Shown: positions 1 to 5,950, numbered from the stretch's first letter. The stretch is 7,783 bases of DNA from an uncultured Bdellovibrio sp. (GCA_946480995.1 CAMLMF010000104.1:1-7783), one strand, 5' to 3'. Program-made: numbers and translations. Notes: generated by a model from the letters alone, not told the origin.

Positions 1-1464
1 CTCGATAACCTCCATACGGTCCAAAAGCGGACCCGGAATTGTCTCAAGACTGTTTGCCGTCGCAATAAACATCACTTTCGATAAATCAAAAGGCGTATCC
101 AAATAATGATCTTGGAAACTTCCGTTTTGTTCTGGATCTAAGGTTTCCAGCAAAGCGCTTGCTGGATCGCCGCTGAATCCACGAGAAAGTTTATCGATCT
201 CATCCAGGATAAAAACCGGATCATTTTCGCCGGCTTTTTTAATTCCGGCAATAATACGTCCAGGTAAAGCGCCGATATAAGTACGACGATGCCCGCGGAT
301 TTCCGCATCATCTCGCACGCCACCCAAGCTTACGCGCACATATTTTTTGCCCAAGGCCCGCGCAATACTTTTTCCTAAAGAAGTCTTGCCAACCCCTGGG
401 GGTCCAATAAATAGCAATATAGATCCTTGATGCGACTTGCGCAGTTTCATCACGGCCAAGTGTTGCAAGATGCGCCCTTTGATTTTATCTAGACCATAGT
501 GATCCTGATGCAGAATTTTTTCTGCCTCATCCAAGTCGATCTCTTTTTGTGGTGATGACTGATTCCATGGAAGGTCCAGCATCAATTCCAAGTGCGTGCG
601 AATCATTTGGTATTCCGGTGATGAAGCGCCCACGGACTCTAAGCGTTTCAACTGGCTTTGTGCTAAAGTTAAAGCTTCTTCGCTCATTCCGGATTTTTCT
701 AAGCGCTCCTTGAACTTTGCTAGTAAGTCCCCATTTTCACCTTCACCCAATTCGCTGCGAATCACGCGCATTTGTTCGCGTAAGATCGCCTCTTTTTGAT
801 TTTGTTGAAAGTTTTCATTTAGCTTATCGCGAATTCCGCGTTGAATTTTCAAGCGTTCCTTTAACTCTTGCATCAGGTCTAAGAGTTTCAAGGTACGGTC
901 TTTCAGCGATACGATTTCTAAGATATTTTGTTTATCTTGGATGGCGATGTCAGCATAGGCCGCGCACATATTAGATAAAGTTAAAAGATCATCGACATCG
1001 CCGATGACGTTGCGGATTTGGCGCGTGTCGCCCGGAAGCTGCTCTAAAAGTTCTTCGCTTAAAGTTTTTAAACTAGAAAATAAAGCCTCTTCGGTTTTTT
1101 TATCAATCGTGCCACGATCCTCGACGCTTTCACTTTGTACTTCAAAAAATCCTTCTGTGCTGCGACTTTGCACCACGCGAATACGCTGGTGTGCTTTCAC
1201 GAAAACACTATAACTTCCGTCTTCATCCATGCGAAAGGATTCGATTTTAGCTAAGGTTCCTACCGAATACAGATCTTCCATTTTGTCGGCATTCGTCAGC
1301 GGATTTTTTTGCGTTAGTAAGATAACCCAGTGGTTATCGCGCAGGGCTTTTTGCAAAGCAGCGATGCTTTTTTCACGACCTACACGCAAAGGCATACTGA
1401 TGTCTGGAAACAAAACAGAATTCTTAAGCGGAATGACGGGGATAAAGCCAGAGACGTAAGACAT
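1..1464 (-). CDS. lon: ATP-dependent Lon protease, N-terminal part (C-terminus beyond window)
   Basis: Lon is a cytoplasmic hexameric AAA+ serine protease that unfolds and degrades misfolded and some regulatory proteins. The 488 visible codons read from ATG at 1464 to the left edge without a stop. Residues about 7-30 match the start of the Lon N-domain (IPVIPLKNSVLFPD, then PLRVGREKSI). A long helical region follows (about 180-300). The AAA+ module has Walker A GPPGVGKT at residues 354-361, the pore-loop stretch YVRVSLGGVRD followed by EIRGHRRTYIGA, and Walker B with D421-E422 in ILDEIDK. These positions lie within two residues of those in E. coli Lon (784 aa), so the missing part should hold sensor 2 and the Ser-Lys protease domain of about 300 residues. 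The start is supported by GAGGT at 1470-1474, five bases upstream. The gene lies downstream of the exonuclease gene on the same strand, but a 154-base gap suggests its own promoter. Family assignment is near certain; which Lon paralogue it is cannot be told. Confidence 0.97.
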   Translation of the reverse strand, partial: MSYVSGFIPVIPLKNSVLFPDISMPLRVGREKSIAALQKALRDNHWVILLTQKNPLTNADKMEDLYSVGTLAKIESFRMDEDGSYSVFVKAHQRIRVVQSRSTEGFFEVQSESVEDRGTIDKKTEEALFSSLKTLSEELLEQLPGDTRQIRNVIGDVDDLLTLSNMCAAYADIAIQDKQNILEIVSLKDRTLKLLDLMQELKERLKIQRGIRDKLNENFQQNQKEAILREQMRVIRSELGEGENGDLLAKFKERLEKSGMSEEALTLAQSQLKRLESVGASSPEYQMIRTHLELMLDLPWNQSSPQKEIDLDEAEKILHQDHYGLDKIKGRILQHLAVMKLRKSHQGSILLFIGPPGVGKTSLGKSIARALGKKYVRVSLGGVRDDAEIRGHRRTYIGALPGRIIAGIKKAGENDPVFILDEIDKLSRGFSGDPASALLETLDPEQNGSFQDHYLDTPFDLSKVMFIATANSLETIPGPLLDRMEVIE

Positions 1465-1506
1465 TTTGTACCTCATTTCTAAGTCCATAAGGGCTTAATG
1501 TAACAA

Positions 1507-1534
1507 ACATGAGCACGAATTAGGTGTCGTCAAG
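1507..1534 (-). promoter_or_regulatory. Candidate sigma-32-like (heat-shock) promoter of lon
   Basis: Read on the minus strand, CTTGACG begins at 1534 and is followed after 13 bases by GCTCATGT (1514 to 1507). The known sigma-32 consensus is CTTGAAA, 11-16 bases, CCCCATNT. The -35 part matches five of the first six bases and the -10 part five of seven fixed positions, with near-ideal spacing. Transcription would start near 1500, leaving a leader of about 35 bases before the lon ATG. E. coli lon is a classical heat-shock gene, which makes the placement sensible. Short motifs like this arise by chance, so it remains a prediction. Confidence 0.35.
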
Positions 1535-1538
1535 TTCG

Positions 1539-1581
1539 TGGGTCTTAAAAATTGTCGCACATCTCTGTTTTGATGGGTCTT
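1539..1581. repeat. Direct repeat TGGGTCTT upstream of lon
   Basis: The octamer TGGGTCTT occurs at 1539-1546 and again at 1574-1581 in the same orientation, with 35 bases from start to start. On the lon-coding strand it reads AAGACCCA. The first copy lies just upstream of the candidate heat-shock -35 box. The layout would suit an activator or repressor site, but no known operator is recognised. Confidence 0.25.
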
Positions 1582-1608
1582 TAGAGGTCGTGTACTTTGG
1601 CAGGCTGT

Positions 1609-1638
1609 ATAATAGAGATCAGGCTTTAAAGCCGTCAG
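1609..1638 (-). promoter_or_regulatory. Possible second, sigma-70-like promoter for lon
   Basis: On the minus strand CTGACG (1638-1633, four of six bases of TTGACA) is followed after 18 bases by TATTAT (1614-1609, five of six bases of TATAAT). It overlaps the last codons of the exonuclease gene and would give lon a leader of about 140 bases. The -35 match is weak and the spacing one base long, so this is a low-confidence housekeeping promoter candidate. Confidence 0.2.
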
Positions 1639-2506
1639 TCAATGCGATGTCTCTAGTTAGGCCGCCAAAGGGACCGCAATAAACGGACTCTTCTAACCAG
1701 GTCATTTCCGTGGGCAGTTCATCTTTAAAAAGCACCTTGGTCCAGAAGCGATTGGTATTGTCCCAACTGTATCCGCGTCCCTTTAAGAAATCCTTAGATT
1801 CAAAGGGAGCTGAACTTGCGATCACCTGAGTCATCGGGCGACGAGCATTGTTTAAAAGTTCAAAGAGGTAAGGCTTCTGCGAAGTCTCATCCGGCAAGCT
1901 GATTAAGTACAACAACGCATCCACATCGTTAATAGCGCGATGGGATTCCGTAAAAAAGCCGTGATAGATATTTAGTAATTCTAACTTAGAGCTGGTAAAG
2001 CCTTTGGCGCTCCAGTCGACTTGTTTAAATGTGCAGGCCCACACGCGCTCTGTTGAAGCCTTTGATTTGCGATCAATAAAAGGGCGATCAAAACGAGCGT
2101 TATGCGCAATCACTAAACTAGATTCTTCAAATAAGGAGTTTACTGTGGCCCAGTCGATATTTTTTCCTGCGACCATGTCGTTTGTAATCCCAGTCAATGC
2201 GGTGATTTCTGCAGAAATTTCGCGACCTGGATCTTGAAAGCTTGAGTAAGATTTTCCTAAAGAAAGTATTTCACCCGTGTTGCGATTAAATAGAAACTGG
2301 CGCACACCGATTTCAATGATCGCATCGTCGTTCTGATTAAGACCTGTGGTTTCAACATCAACAACCACGCCAACACGAACGATGTCTTTATTTTGCTCAG
2401 CCCAAGCTGGCGTTGCGTAAGCAGGAGTTTGCACGGGACAGCCCTCTAGTTTTTTTAGAGTCACAGTCTTGCCGTCTTGTGCTTTGCCAATCCAACGAAA
2501 TGCCAT
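1619..2506 (-). CDS. DEDDh-family 3'-5' exonuclease (DnaQ/ExoX-like) with C-terminal extra domain
   Basis: This is a metal-dependent 3'-5' exonuclease of the DnaQ superfamily, cytoplasmic, 295 aa. All catalytic motifs are visible: Exo I DVETTG with D50 and E52, Exo II HNARFD with D140, and Exo III HRAINDVD with H189 and D194. The His five residues before the Asp marks the DEDDh subgroup. Residues 1-45 form a short N-terminal extension ahead of the nuclease fold. Residues about 225-280 form a second small domain with FESKDFLKGRGYSWD and RFWTK, a pattern I associate with the tail of some stand-alone bacterial exonucleases of this group; its job is unknown to me. It lacks the polymerase-binding context of the DNA polymerase III epsilon subunit, so a repair or RNA-processing role is as likely as proofreading. 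The start has AAAGGAT (2513-2519) about seven bases upstream. It is transcribed towards lon and away from the hemG-like gene. Confidence 0.9.
   Translation of the reverse strand: MAFRWIGKAQDGKTVTLKKLEGCPVQTPAYATPAWAEQNKDIVRVGVVVDVETTGLNQNDDAIIEIGVRQFLFNRNTGEILSLGKSYSSFQDPGREISAEITALTGITNDMVAGKNIDWATVNSLFEESSLVIAHNARFDRPFIDRKSKASTERVWACTFKQVDWSAKGFTSSKLELLNIYHGFFTESHRAINDVDALLYLISLPDETSQKPYLFELLNNARRPMTQVIASSAPFESKDFLKGRGYSWDNTNRFWTKVLFKDELPTEMTWLEESVYCGPFGGLTRDIALTDGFKA
1622..1633. repeat. 12-bp perfect palindrome at the exonuclease 3' end
   Basis: GGCTTTAAAGCC is a perfect inverted repeat without a loop, covering the last sense codons (Phe-Lys-Ala) of the exonuclease gene. It lies inside the spacer of the weak sigma-70-like promoter candidate, where a dimeric regulator could bind. 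It may equally be a chance product of the codons. Confidence 0.3.
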
Positions 2507-2605
2507 GGGTGAATCCTTTGTGTTAGGTCGTTATATTTTTATGTGATCCAGCAAATGTAAAGATTTTTTTTAAGGAAAGGTTAGTATTAACTCATCGGAG
2601 GCTTT
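2507..2605. promoter_or_regulatory. Divergent intergenic region (exonuclease / hemG-like)
   Basis: This AT-rich gap of 99 bases must hold start signals for both outward-facing genes. It contains a run of eight T at 2564-2571. On the minus strand TTTACA (five of six bases of a -35 box) is followed after 20 bases by TATAAC (five of six of a -10 box); the spacing is too long for a standard promoter. On the plus strand I see no convincing box pair. The assignment rests on gene orientation more than on motifs. Confidence 0.4.
2597..2601 (+). promoter_or_regulatory. Ribosome binding site of the hemG-like gene
   Basis: GGAGG lies four bases before the ATG at 2606, a strong Shine-Dalgarno match that fixes this start. 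Confidence 0.8.
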
Positions 2606-3184
2606 ATGGCCAAAGTCTTAGTTATTTACGCATCGAGATATGGACAGACTGAAAAAATCGCTAACTATGCCGCTGAACGACTTCGTCATTTAGGACACAC
2701 CGCCGACACGTGGAATATTCTTGGCAATGGATCATTTAAGGTCAGCGACTATGAGGGAGTCATGATAGGGGCAGGGGTCTATGGCAATCGCTTTCCGCGC
2801 CGCATGTTGCAAGTCGTGCGTGAGCAAAAGCGCAGTCTTATAAAAAAACAGACAGCCTTCTTTTCAGTGTGCATGGGGATTGTTGAAGAGGAGCCCCGCG
2901 TGCAAAACGAAATTCGCAATATCGCGATCGACTTTTTTGAAGCAGCCGAATGGCGACCCACACGTTGGACAACTTTTGCTGGGGCCATTGCCTACAGCAA
3001 GTATAACTTTTTCTTAAAGTATTTTATGCGCTTTTTAGCGTCACGGGCTGGTCACGACACAGATTTTTCTCGGGATTACGAGTTCACCGACTGGAAGGAC
3101 GTACAGATCTTTGTCGATGAATTTTCGCAAAGTCTGCACCGCCGACCCGATGTCCGAGAAACCTTTGCGCGGACGGATTTTTAA
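2606..3184 (+). CDS. hemG: HemG-type flavodoxin, protoporphyrinogen IX dehydrogenase family
   Basis: The HemG family carries FMN and oxidises protoporphyrinogen IX to protoporphyrin IX, the next-to-last step of haem synthesis, passing electrons to membrane quinones. The 192-aa product is close to E. coli HemG (181 aa). The FMN phosphate-binding loop is ASRYGQTEKIA at residues 9-19. Further family features are MIGAGVYGNRFPRRM, FFSVCMG, the WRPTRW and FAGAIAY stretch, the long loop with KYFMRFLASRAG, and near the C-terminus DTDFSRDYEFTDW, which parallels the DTRKEVVYTDW of E. coli HemG. The insertion between the FAGAIAY strand and the DTD segment is what separates HemG from plain flavodoxins. 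No signal peptide is present; membrane association is through family behaviour. The last residues (RRPDVRETFARTDF) extend beyond the E. coli protein. No other haem gene is nearby, so the role rests on similarity only; a flavodoxin-like reductase with another substrate cannot be excluded. Confidence 0.87.
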   Translation: MAKVLVIYASRYGQTEKIANYAAERLRHLGHTADTWNILGNGSFKVSDYEGVMIGAGVYGNRFPRRMLQVVREQKRSLIKKQTAFFSVCMGIVEEEPRVQNEIRNIAIDFFEAAEWRPTRWTTFAGAIAYSKYNFFLKYFMRFLASRAGHDTDFSRDYEFTDWKDVQIFVDEFSQSLHRRPDVRETFARTDF

Positions 3185-3254
3185 GGCGACGAGCTTCTAA
3201 AATTCTTTCGAGGTGGGTGTTGATTTCGCACTCCATAAAGGACCTTAACCTTAT

Positions 3255-3263
3255 AAAGGAGGT
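3255..3263 (+). promoter_or_regulatory. Strong ribosome binding site of the lipoprotein gene
   Basis: AAAGGAGGT is a full-length match to the 16S rRNA tail and stands five bases before the ATG at 3269, which settles the start. The octamer ATAAAGGA that leads into it (3253-3260) also occurs at 3235-3242. No clear promoter box pair was found between 3185 and 3254, so transcription may come through from the hemG-like gene. Confidence 0.85.
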
Positions 3264-3268
3264 CTCTT

Positions 3269-4276
3269 ATGTATTTGTCCATCTCAGTAAATCGCCTGAT
3301 CCTTATTTTTTCTACTTTCTTATTTTTAGTTTCCTGTGCTGAAGAAGAGCAGGTTCCTACGGGGGCCGTCGCACCGGCGGCAGAAGCTCCCAAGGCCACG
3401 ACTCAAGGGCCATCGCCAGAAGACTCCTTCGCTGCTGATTACTTTAAGACCGCAATTTTAGAAAATCCTCAGCCAAACTCCTATGGAGTCCTGGTGACTT
3501 GGGCACCTTTTCAAGGGGCCTTGCGGATTTTTGCTGAAGGTCGCCTGGTGGGGATGGCCTCAGGAGGGCAATCCTCTCTTACTTTTCCTACGGCGGGAGG
3601 GCGGCATTTGCAGTTAACTATCGAAGCCAAAAGGGACTCGCAAGCAGCTTTTGAGACGGTCCCTGTCTCTGTTCAGATTCCTTCGGACTTTGTTATTGGT
3701 AAAGACTGGACCTTATCTGAAAACACCAAGATCGACGTCAATCGCGTGTTCCTGTTGTCAGGCGTGACGATTACAACCCTTAATTTCAATTTGGATATCA
3801 CAGCGAAGAAATTTAGCGCAGACCGAATCGTCATTCAGAATTTTCCAGCCGATGCAAAGGCCCCTAGGGAAAAAAATGGACGTGATGGAGGGGGAATAAG
3901 TCTTCTTGCAGAGCAGGCCCAGGGGCGGCTTAGTGTAATTTTATCAGGGGAAGACGGTGGGGATGGTAAAAAGGGTGCGGTAAGGCCCATGGTTTCTAAT
4001 TCCGCTACCTGTGTTGGCACCTCCGGCGGGAATGGTGGTAATGCCGGGGGGCTTGTTGTGAAAATTAAAGATGGAGCAGGCTTGAACGTTGACGTCGCAA
4101 AGCGAGTTGGACAAGGTGGCTTGGGGGGGCTGAAAGGGCTTGCTTCCGAAAACCCTGAAGATCTAGTAAATTTTCCCTGCGACTTTAATGCTCCGAACGG
4201 GGTAAATGGCAAAACTGGTTCGCTTTCAGAATCCTGTGTAAAGCGCTTTGTCGACCAAGCTATGGAATGCAAGTAA
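3269..4276 (+). CDS. Glycine-rich lipoprotein of unknown function
   Basis: A 335-aa exported lipoprotein whose function I do not recognise. Residues 1-22 form a signal peptide with a hydrophobic core (LILIFSTFLFL) and a lipobox LVSC, so C23 would be lipidated by signal peptidase II. Ala at +2 instead of Asp suggests outer-membrane sorting by the E. coli rule. Residues 24-57 are an Ala/Pro/Glu-rich linker. Residues about 70-140 look like one beta-sandwich domain with alternating strands (VLVTWAPF, LRIFAEG, HLQLTIEA, VPVSVQIP). Residues about 150-290 are strand-rich with two glycine-rich loops of similar layout: strand, then EDGGDGKKG at 228-236, and strand, then GQGGLGGLKG at 281-290, with GGNGGNAGG at 253-261 between. 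Four cysteines (248, 304, 323, 334) lie in the C-terminal third and could form two disulfides. It follows the hemG-like gene by 84 bases on the same strand, without an evident link in function. Coding status is very secure. Confidence 0.9.
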   Translation: MYLSISVNRLILIFSTFLFLVSCAEEEQVPTGAVAPAAEAPKATTQGPSPEDSFAADYFKTAILENPQPNSYGVLVTWAPFQGALRIFAEGRLVGMASGGQSSLTFPTAGGRHLQLTIEAKRDSQAAFETVPVSVQIPSDFVIGKDWTLSENTKIDVNRVFLLSGVTITTLNFNLDITAKKFSADRIVIQNFPADAKAPREKNGRDGGGISLLAEQAQGRLSVILSGEDGGDGKKGAVRPMVSNSATCVGTSGGNGGNAGGLVVKIKDGAGLNVDVAKRVGQGGLGGLKGLASENPEDLVNFPCDFNAPNGVNGKTGSLSESCVKRFVDQAMECK

Positions 4277-4306
4277 TGTGAATATTTCAACGGTCCGAGG
4301 GCGTCC

Positions 4307-4335
4307 TTGTCCTTGTACTGGATTCTCGGTAATAA
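4307..4335 (+). promoter_or_regulatory. Weak candidate promoter for the 4363-5923 cluster
   Basis: TTGTCC (4307-4312, four of six bases of TTGACA) and TAATAA (4330-4335) are 17 bases apart, with a predicted start near 4342 and a leader of about 20 bases. The -10 box is poor. The position in the only sizeable gap before the three-gene cluster is the main argument. Confidence 0.25.
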
Positions 4336-4362
4336 GAGCCTCTATATTTTTTGGGGGTTCTT

Positions 4363-4728
4363 ATGAAGTCAGTATTGATGTCTGTCGCGATATTTCTGTC
4401 ATTTTCTGTAGCTCATGCGTGGTGGTCTCCGAATGAAGGTATTCGTGTGAATTGCCAAGCTTATGACTCTGCTGGCGCTGTTGTTACCGAAATTCGTGTT
4501 GAAGGCTATACCGTAAAAATCTCAACGGCAGAGCAAGTTCAAACTTTCCAAACTAGAATCTATCAAACAAACAATAGCAAGGTTTGGGAACATGCAAAAT
4601 TTGAACTGCACGTAGCTTTGCAACAAAGCTCTTGGGGTGGCTCTGGTCACGCAGGAACTTTGATTGAAAAATCAAATGGCACCTTGAAAGATACTATCTT
4701 GTGGTGTGTTCCAGAAATTCAAAACTAG
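4363..4728 (+). CDS. Small exported protein of unknown function
   Basis: A 121-aa protein with an N-terminal signal peptide: a Lys at residue 2, a hydrophobic core (VLMSVAIFLSFSV) and an AHA site that predicts cleavage after A19, leaving about 102 residues that start with Trp-Trp. The mature part is rich in beta-prone segments (VVTEIRVEGYTVKI, FQTRIYQT, FELHVALQQ) and has exactly two cysteines, C31 and C115, which would link its two ends by one disulfide. This suggests a small, stable periplasmic or secreted beta-domain. I do not recognise a family. A TTG in frame at 4351 would add four residues, but the ATG at 4363 is preferred because the run GGGGG at 4353-4357 is placed five bases before it and because a Met-Lys start suits the signal peptide. 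The stop lies only three bases before the next gene, so the two are probably co-transcribed. The absence of lipobox and membrane anchor suggests it is soluble. Confidence 0.85.
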   Translation: MKSVLMSVAIFLSFSVAHAWWSPNEGIRVNCQAYDSAGAVVTEIRVEGYTVKISTAEQVQTFQTRIYQTNNSKVWEHAKFELHVALQQSSWGGSGHAGTLIEKSNGTLKDTILWCVPEIQN

Positions 4729-4731
4729 TTC

Positions 4732-5658
4732 ATGAAAAAGACGGCGGCGCCACGGTCGGAAATTAAAAAGTTGCAAAAGGATCTCAACACTCTTTTTGCA
4801 ATTCCTGTGTCAAAAAAACTGTCTAAAGATTTTTTGCCGGAATATCCTTTCGATGCACAACTTCTGTCTTTAAGTTCCCTTTATCGGCACAGTCGCAAAT
4901 CTTATTTGGCTTTGGGTGGAACTTTTGCTCCACGCGTGTGTTCGACCATGCGTTCTTTAAGTGCTCAAGATCTTTTTCAAGATCAAATTGATTACAGTCC
5001 GATTTTTTCAGAGCTTACATGGTTTAAGGATCACTCCCATGAGGTGGTCGATCCGGAAGGCATGTTAAAAGCTTTTTCTTTTTATAACGAGATTTCTTTA
5101 TATCACGAACAAAATCACCGCATCTTGTGGCGTCTTTTGCCGCCGGCTCCCAAAGAAGTGACAGACTTCTGTCGTTACCTTGATTTTGCAGAAAGTTTGG
5201 TCGTGACCCTGGATCTTGCTTTGGGGGATGAGATTGGCGGCGAGCTGTCGCCAGTTTTTGAAAAAGTCAAAGCGATCTATCGTCCAGGGGGCGAGGATCA
5301 TTGGGCGCAACAATCCAAAGCAGAATATCGCCAGTATTTGCATGCGTTGCTTTATACGACGTACCTTGTTCTGCAATTGATTAATCCGGAAGACATTCCC
5401 AAGGCCGTGGCTTATGTGGTGGGTGCTCCTAAGAAAATGACCAAGGATGCTGTTCGGCGTGGTCAGGAGCTCAGCGAGCTCTTTACCCTGAACACCAATC
5501 AACAATGGCAACGTCTGTTCTGGCAAAAGGCGCAAAAGAGTCTGGCGCAACTACATAAGAATTCAAACGAAGAAATTTTCTATATCGCGGAAGATCCGTT
5601 GGATTTCGAAGAAGAATTCGTTATTGCCAATCGCGTTTTTGATTTCTTCGGTCTTTAA
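4732..5658 (+). CDS. Protein of unknown function with an HExxH motif
   Basis: A 308-aa protein without signal peptide or membrane segment, presumably cytoplasmic, that I cannot assign to a family. It appears mostly helical and rich in Leu, Phe, Tyr and charged residues. A notable motif is YHEQNH at residues 124-129 (H125, E126, H129), which has the HExxH form of zinc metallopeptidases, inside a predicted helix ending in RILWRLLPP. An acidic segment DFAE lies at 151-154, 25 residues after H129, a spacing compatible with the third glutamate ligand of gluzincins. Reading the same residues as one EXXH half of a di-iron site is another option. A Gly-Gly-containing region GDEIGGEL (165-172) follows, and the tail is acidic (DPLDFEEEF). 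The start has no Shine-Dalgarno match and lies three bases after the stop of the exported-protein gene, which points to translational coupling. The Smr gene follows after 19 bases. Coding is secure from length and sensible composition; enzyme activity is only a hypothesis. Confidence 0.85.
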   Translation: MKKTAAPRSEIKKLQKDLNTLFAIPVSKKLSKDFLPEYPFDAQLLSLSSLYRHSRKSYLALGGTFAPRVCSTMRSLSAQDLFQDQIDYSPIFSELTWFKDHSHEVVDPEGMLKAFSFYNEISLYHEQNHRILWRLLPPAPKEVTDFCRYLDFAESLVVTLDLALGDEIGGELSPVFEKVKAIYRPGGEDHWAQQSKAEYRQYLHALLYTTYLVLQLINPEDIPKAVAYVVGAPKKMTKDAVRRGQELSELFTLNTNQQWQRLFWQKAQKSLAQLHKNSNEEIFYIAEDPLDFEEEFVIANRVFDFFGL

Positions 5659-5677
5659 GATCTGCTTCAATATTGAT

Positions 5678-5923
5678 ATGGCAAAAGATCTTTTAGACCT
5701 GCACGGATTTAAGACAGATGAAGTAGAAGACGCAATCGATAAGTTTTTGATGCGTGTGGCGAATTCCAATTTAAAACGAGCGCGTATCATGACTGGCAAG
5801 GGGACGGGCGCAGTTAAGGCTGTTGCGATTAAGTACCTGAATCTTGCCGGCTATCATTGGTCTTACGAAAAACTATCTAATGGCAAAAACAATGAAGGCT
5901 GTTTGGTCATATTTCTTGAGTAA
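5678..5923 (+). CDS. Stand-alone Smr-domain protein
   Basis: The Smr domain, known from the C-terminus of MutS2 and from SmrA/SmrB, binds nucleic acid and often has endonuclease activity; SmrB acts on mRNA of collided ribosomes and MutS2 acts on collided ribosomes or recombination intermediates. This 81-aa product is little more than the domain itself. It shows the N-terminal LDLHG motif at residues 6-10 and the central TGKGTG at 39-44, followed by a helix (VKAVAIKYL), a GY turn, and the C-terminal strand CLVIFLE. Many family members have His-Gly-Lys-Gly-Thr-Gly in the centre; here the first position is Thr39. The upstream TTG at 5624 would add 18 residues overlapping the preceding gene; the ATG at 5678 is chosen because it lies just before the domain. 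No Shine-Dalgarno match precedes it. It is probably co-transcribed with the 308-aa gene, 19 bases upstream. Without the PPR, MutS or N-terminal extension seen in relatives, its target is unknown. Confidence 0.87.
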   Translation: MAKDLLDLHGFKTDEVEDAIDKFLMRVANSNLKRARIMTGKGTGAVKAVAIKYLNLAGYHWSYEKLSNGKNNEGCLVIFLE

Positions 5924-5950
5924 GGCACCTCCGTCGGGCGCCGTTTAATT
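5924..5950. terminator. Putative terminator between convergent genes
   Basis: Directly after the Smr stop, GGCACC at 5924-5929 can pair with GGGCGCC at 5936-5942 with one internal A/C mismatch and a short loop, followed on the plus strand by GTTTAATT. The outer AA/TT bases could extend the stem past a bulged G. The T stretch is short, so termination efficiency is uncertain, but the hairpin is the only structure in the 25-base gap where both strands need to end transcription. Confidence 0.45.

Noticed and set aside
596..1459. Several plus-strand open frames of 67-85 codons
   Set aside because: All lie antisense to the unmistakable Lon coding sequence and show no motif of their own.
1608..1613. 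Perfect TATAAT on the plus strand after the exonuclease stop
   Set aside because: There is no -35 box 16-18 bases upstream and it would drive antisense transcription into the exonuclease gene. The overlapping minus-strand reading was kept as a weak candidate instead.
2004..2237. Plus-strand frame of 77 codons inside the exonuclease gene
   Set aside because: Antisense to the catalytic motifs of the exonuclease, with no SD and no recognisable content.
3220..3249. TTGATT as a -35 box before the lipoprotein gene
   Set aside because: No -10 box better than three of six bases occurs at a 16-19 base spacing.
3835..4290. Open frame of 151 codons on the minus strand, Pro-rich
   Set aside because: It lies opposite the glycine-rich half of the lipoprotein gene. 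Gly codons read in reverse give Pro/Ala/Ser, which explains its length and composition. No SD and no family features.
4292..4330. CCGAG / CTCGG inverted repeat between the lipoprotein and exported-protein genes
   Set aside because: A five-pair stem with a loop of about 25 bases and no T-run directly after it is too weak to call a terminator.
5098..5550. Open frame of 150 codons on the minus strand
   Set aside because: Fully opposite the 308-aa gene, which has better context; its composition (many Leu, Gln, Ile and Arg) shows no motif and it has no start signal.
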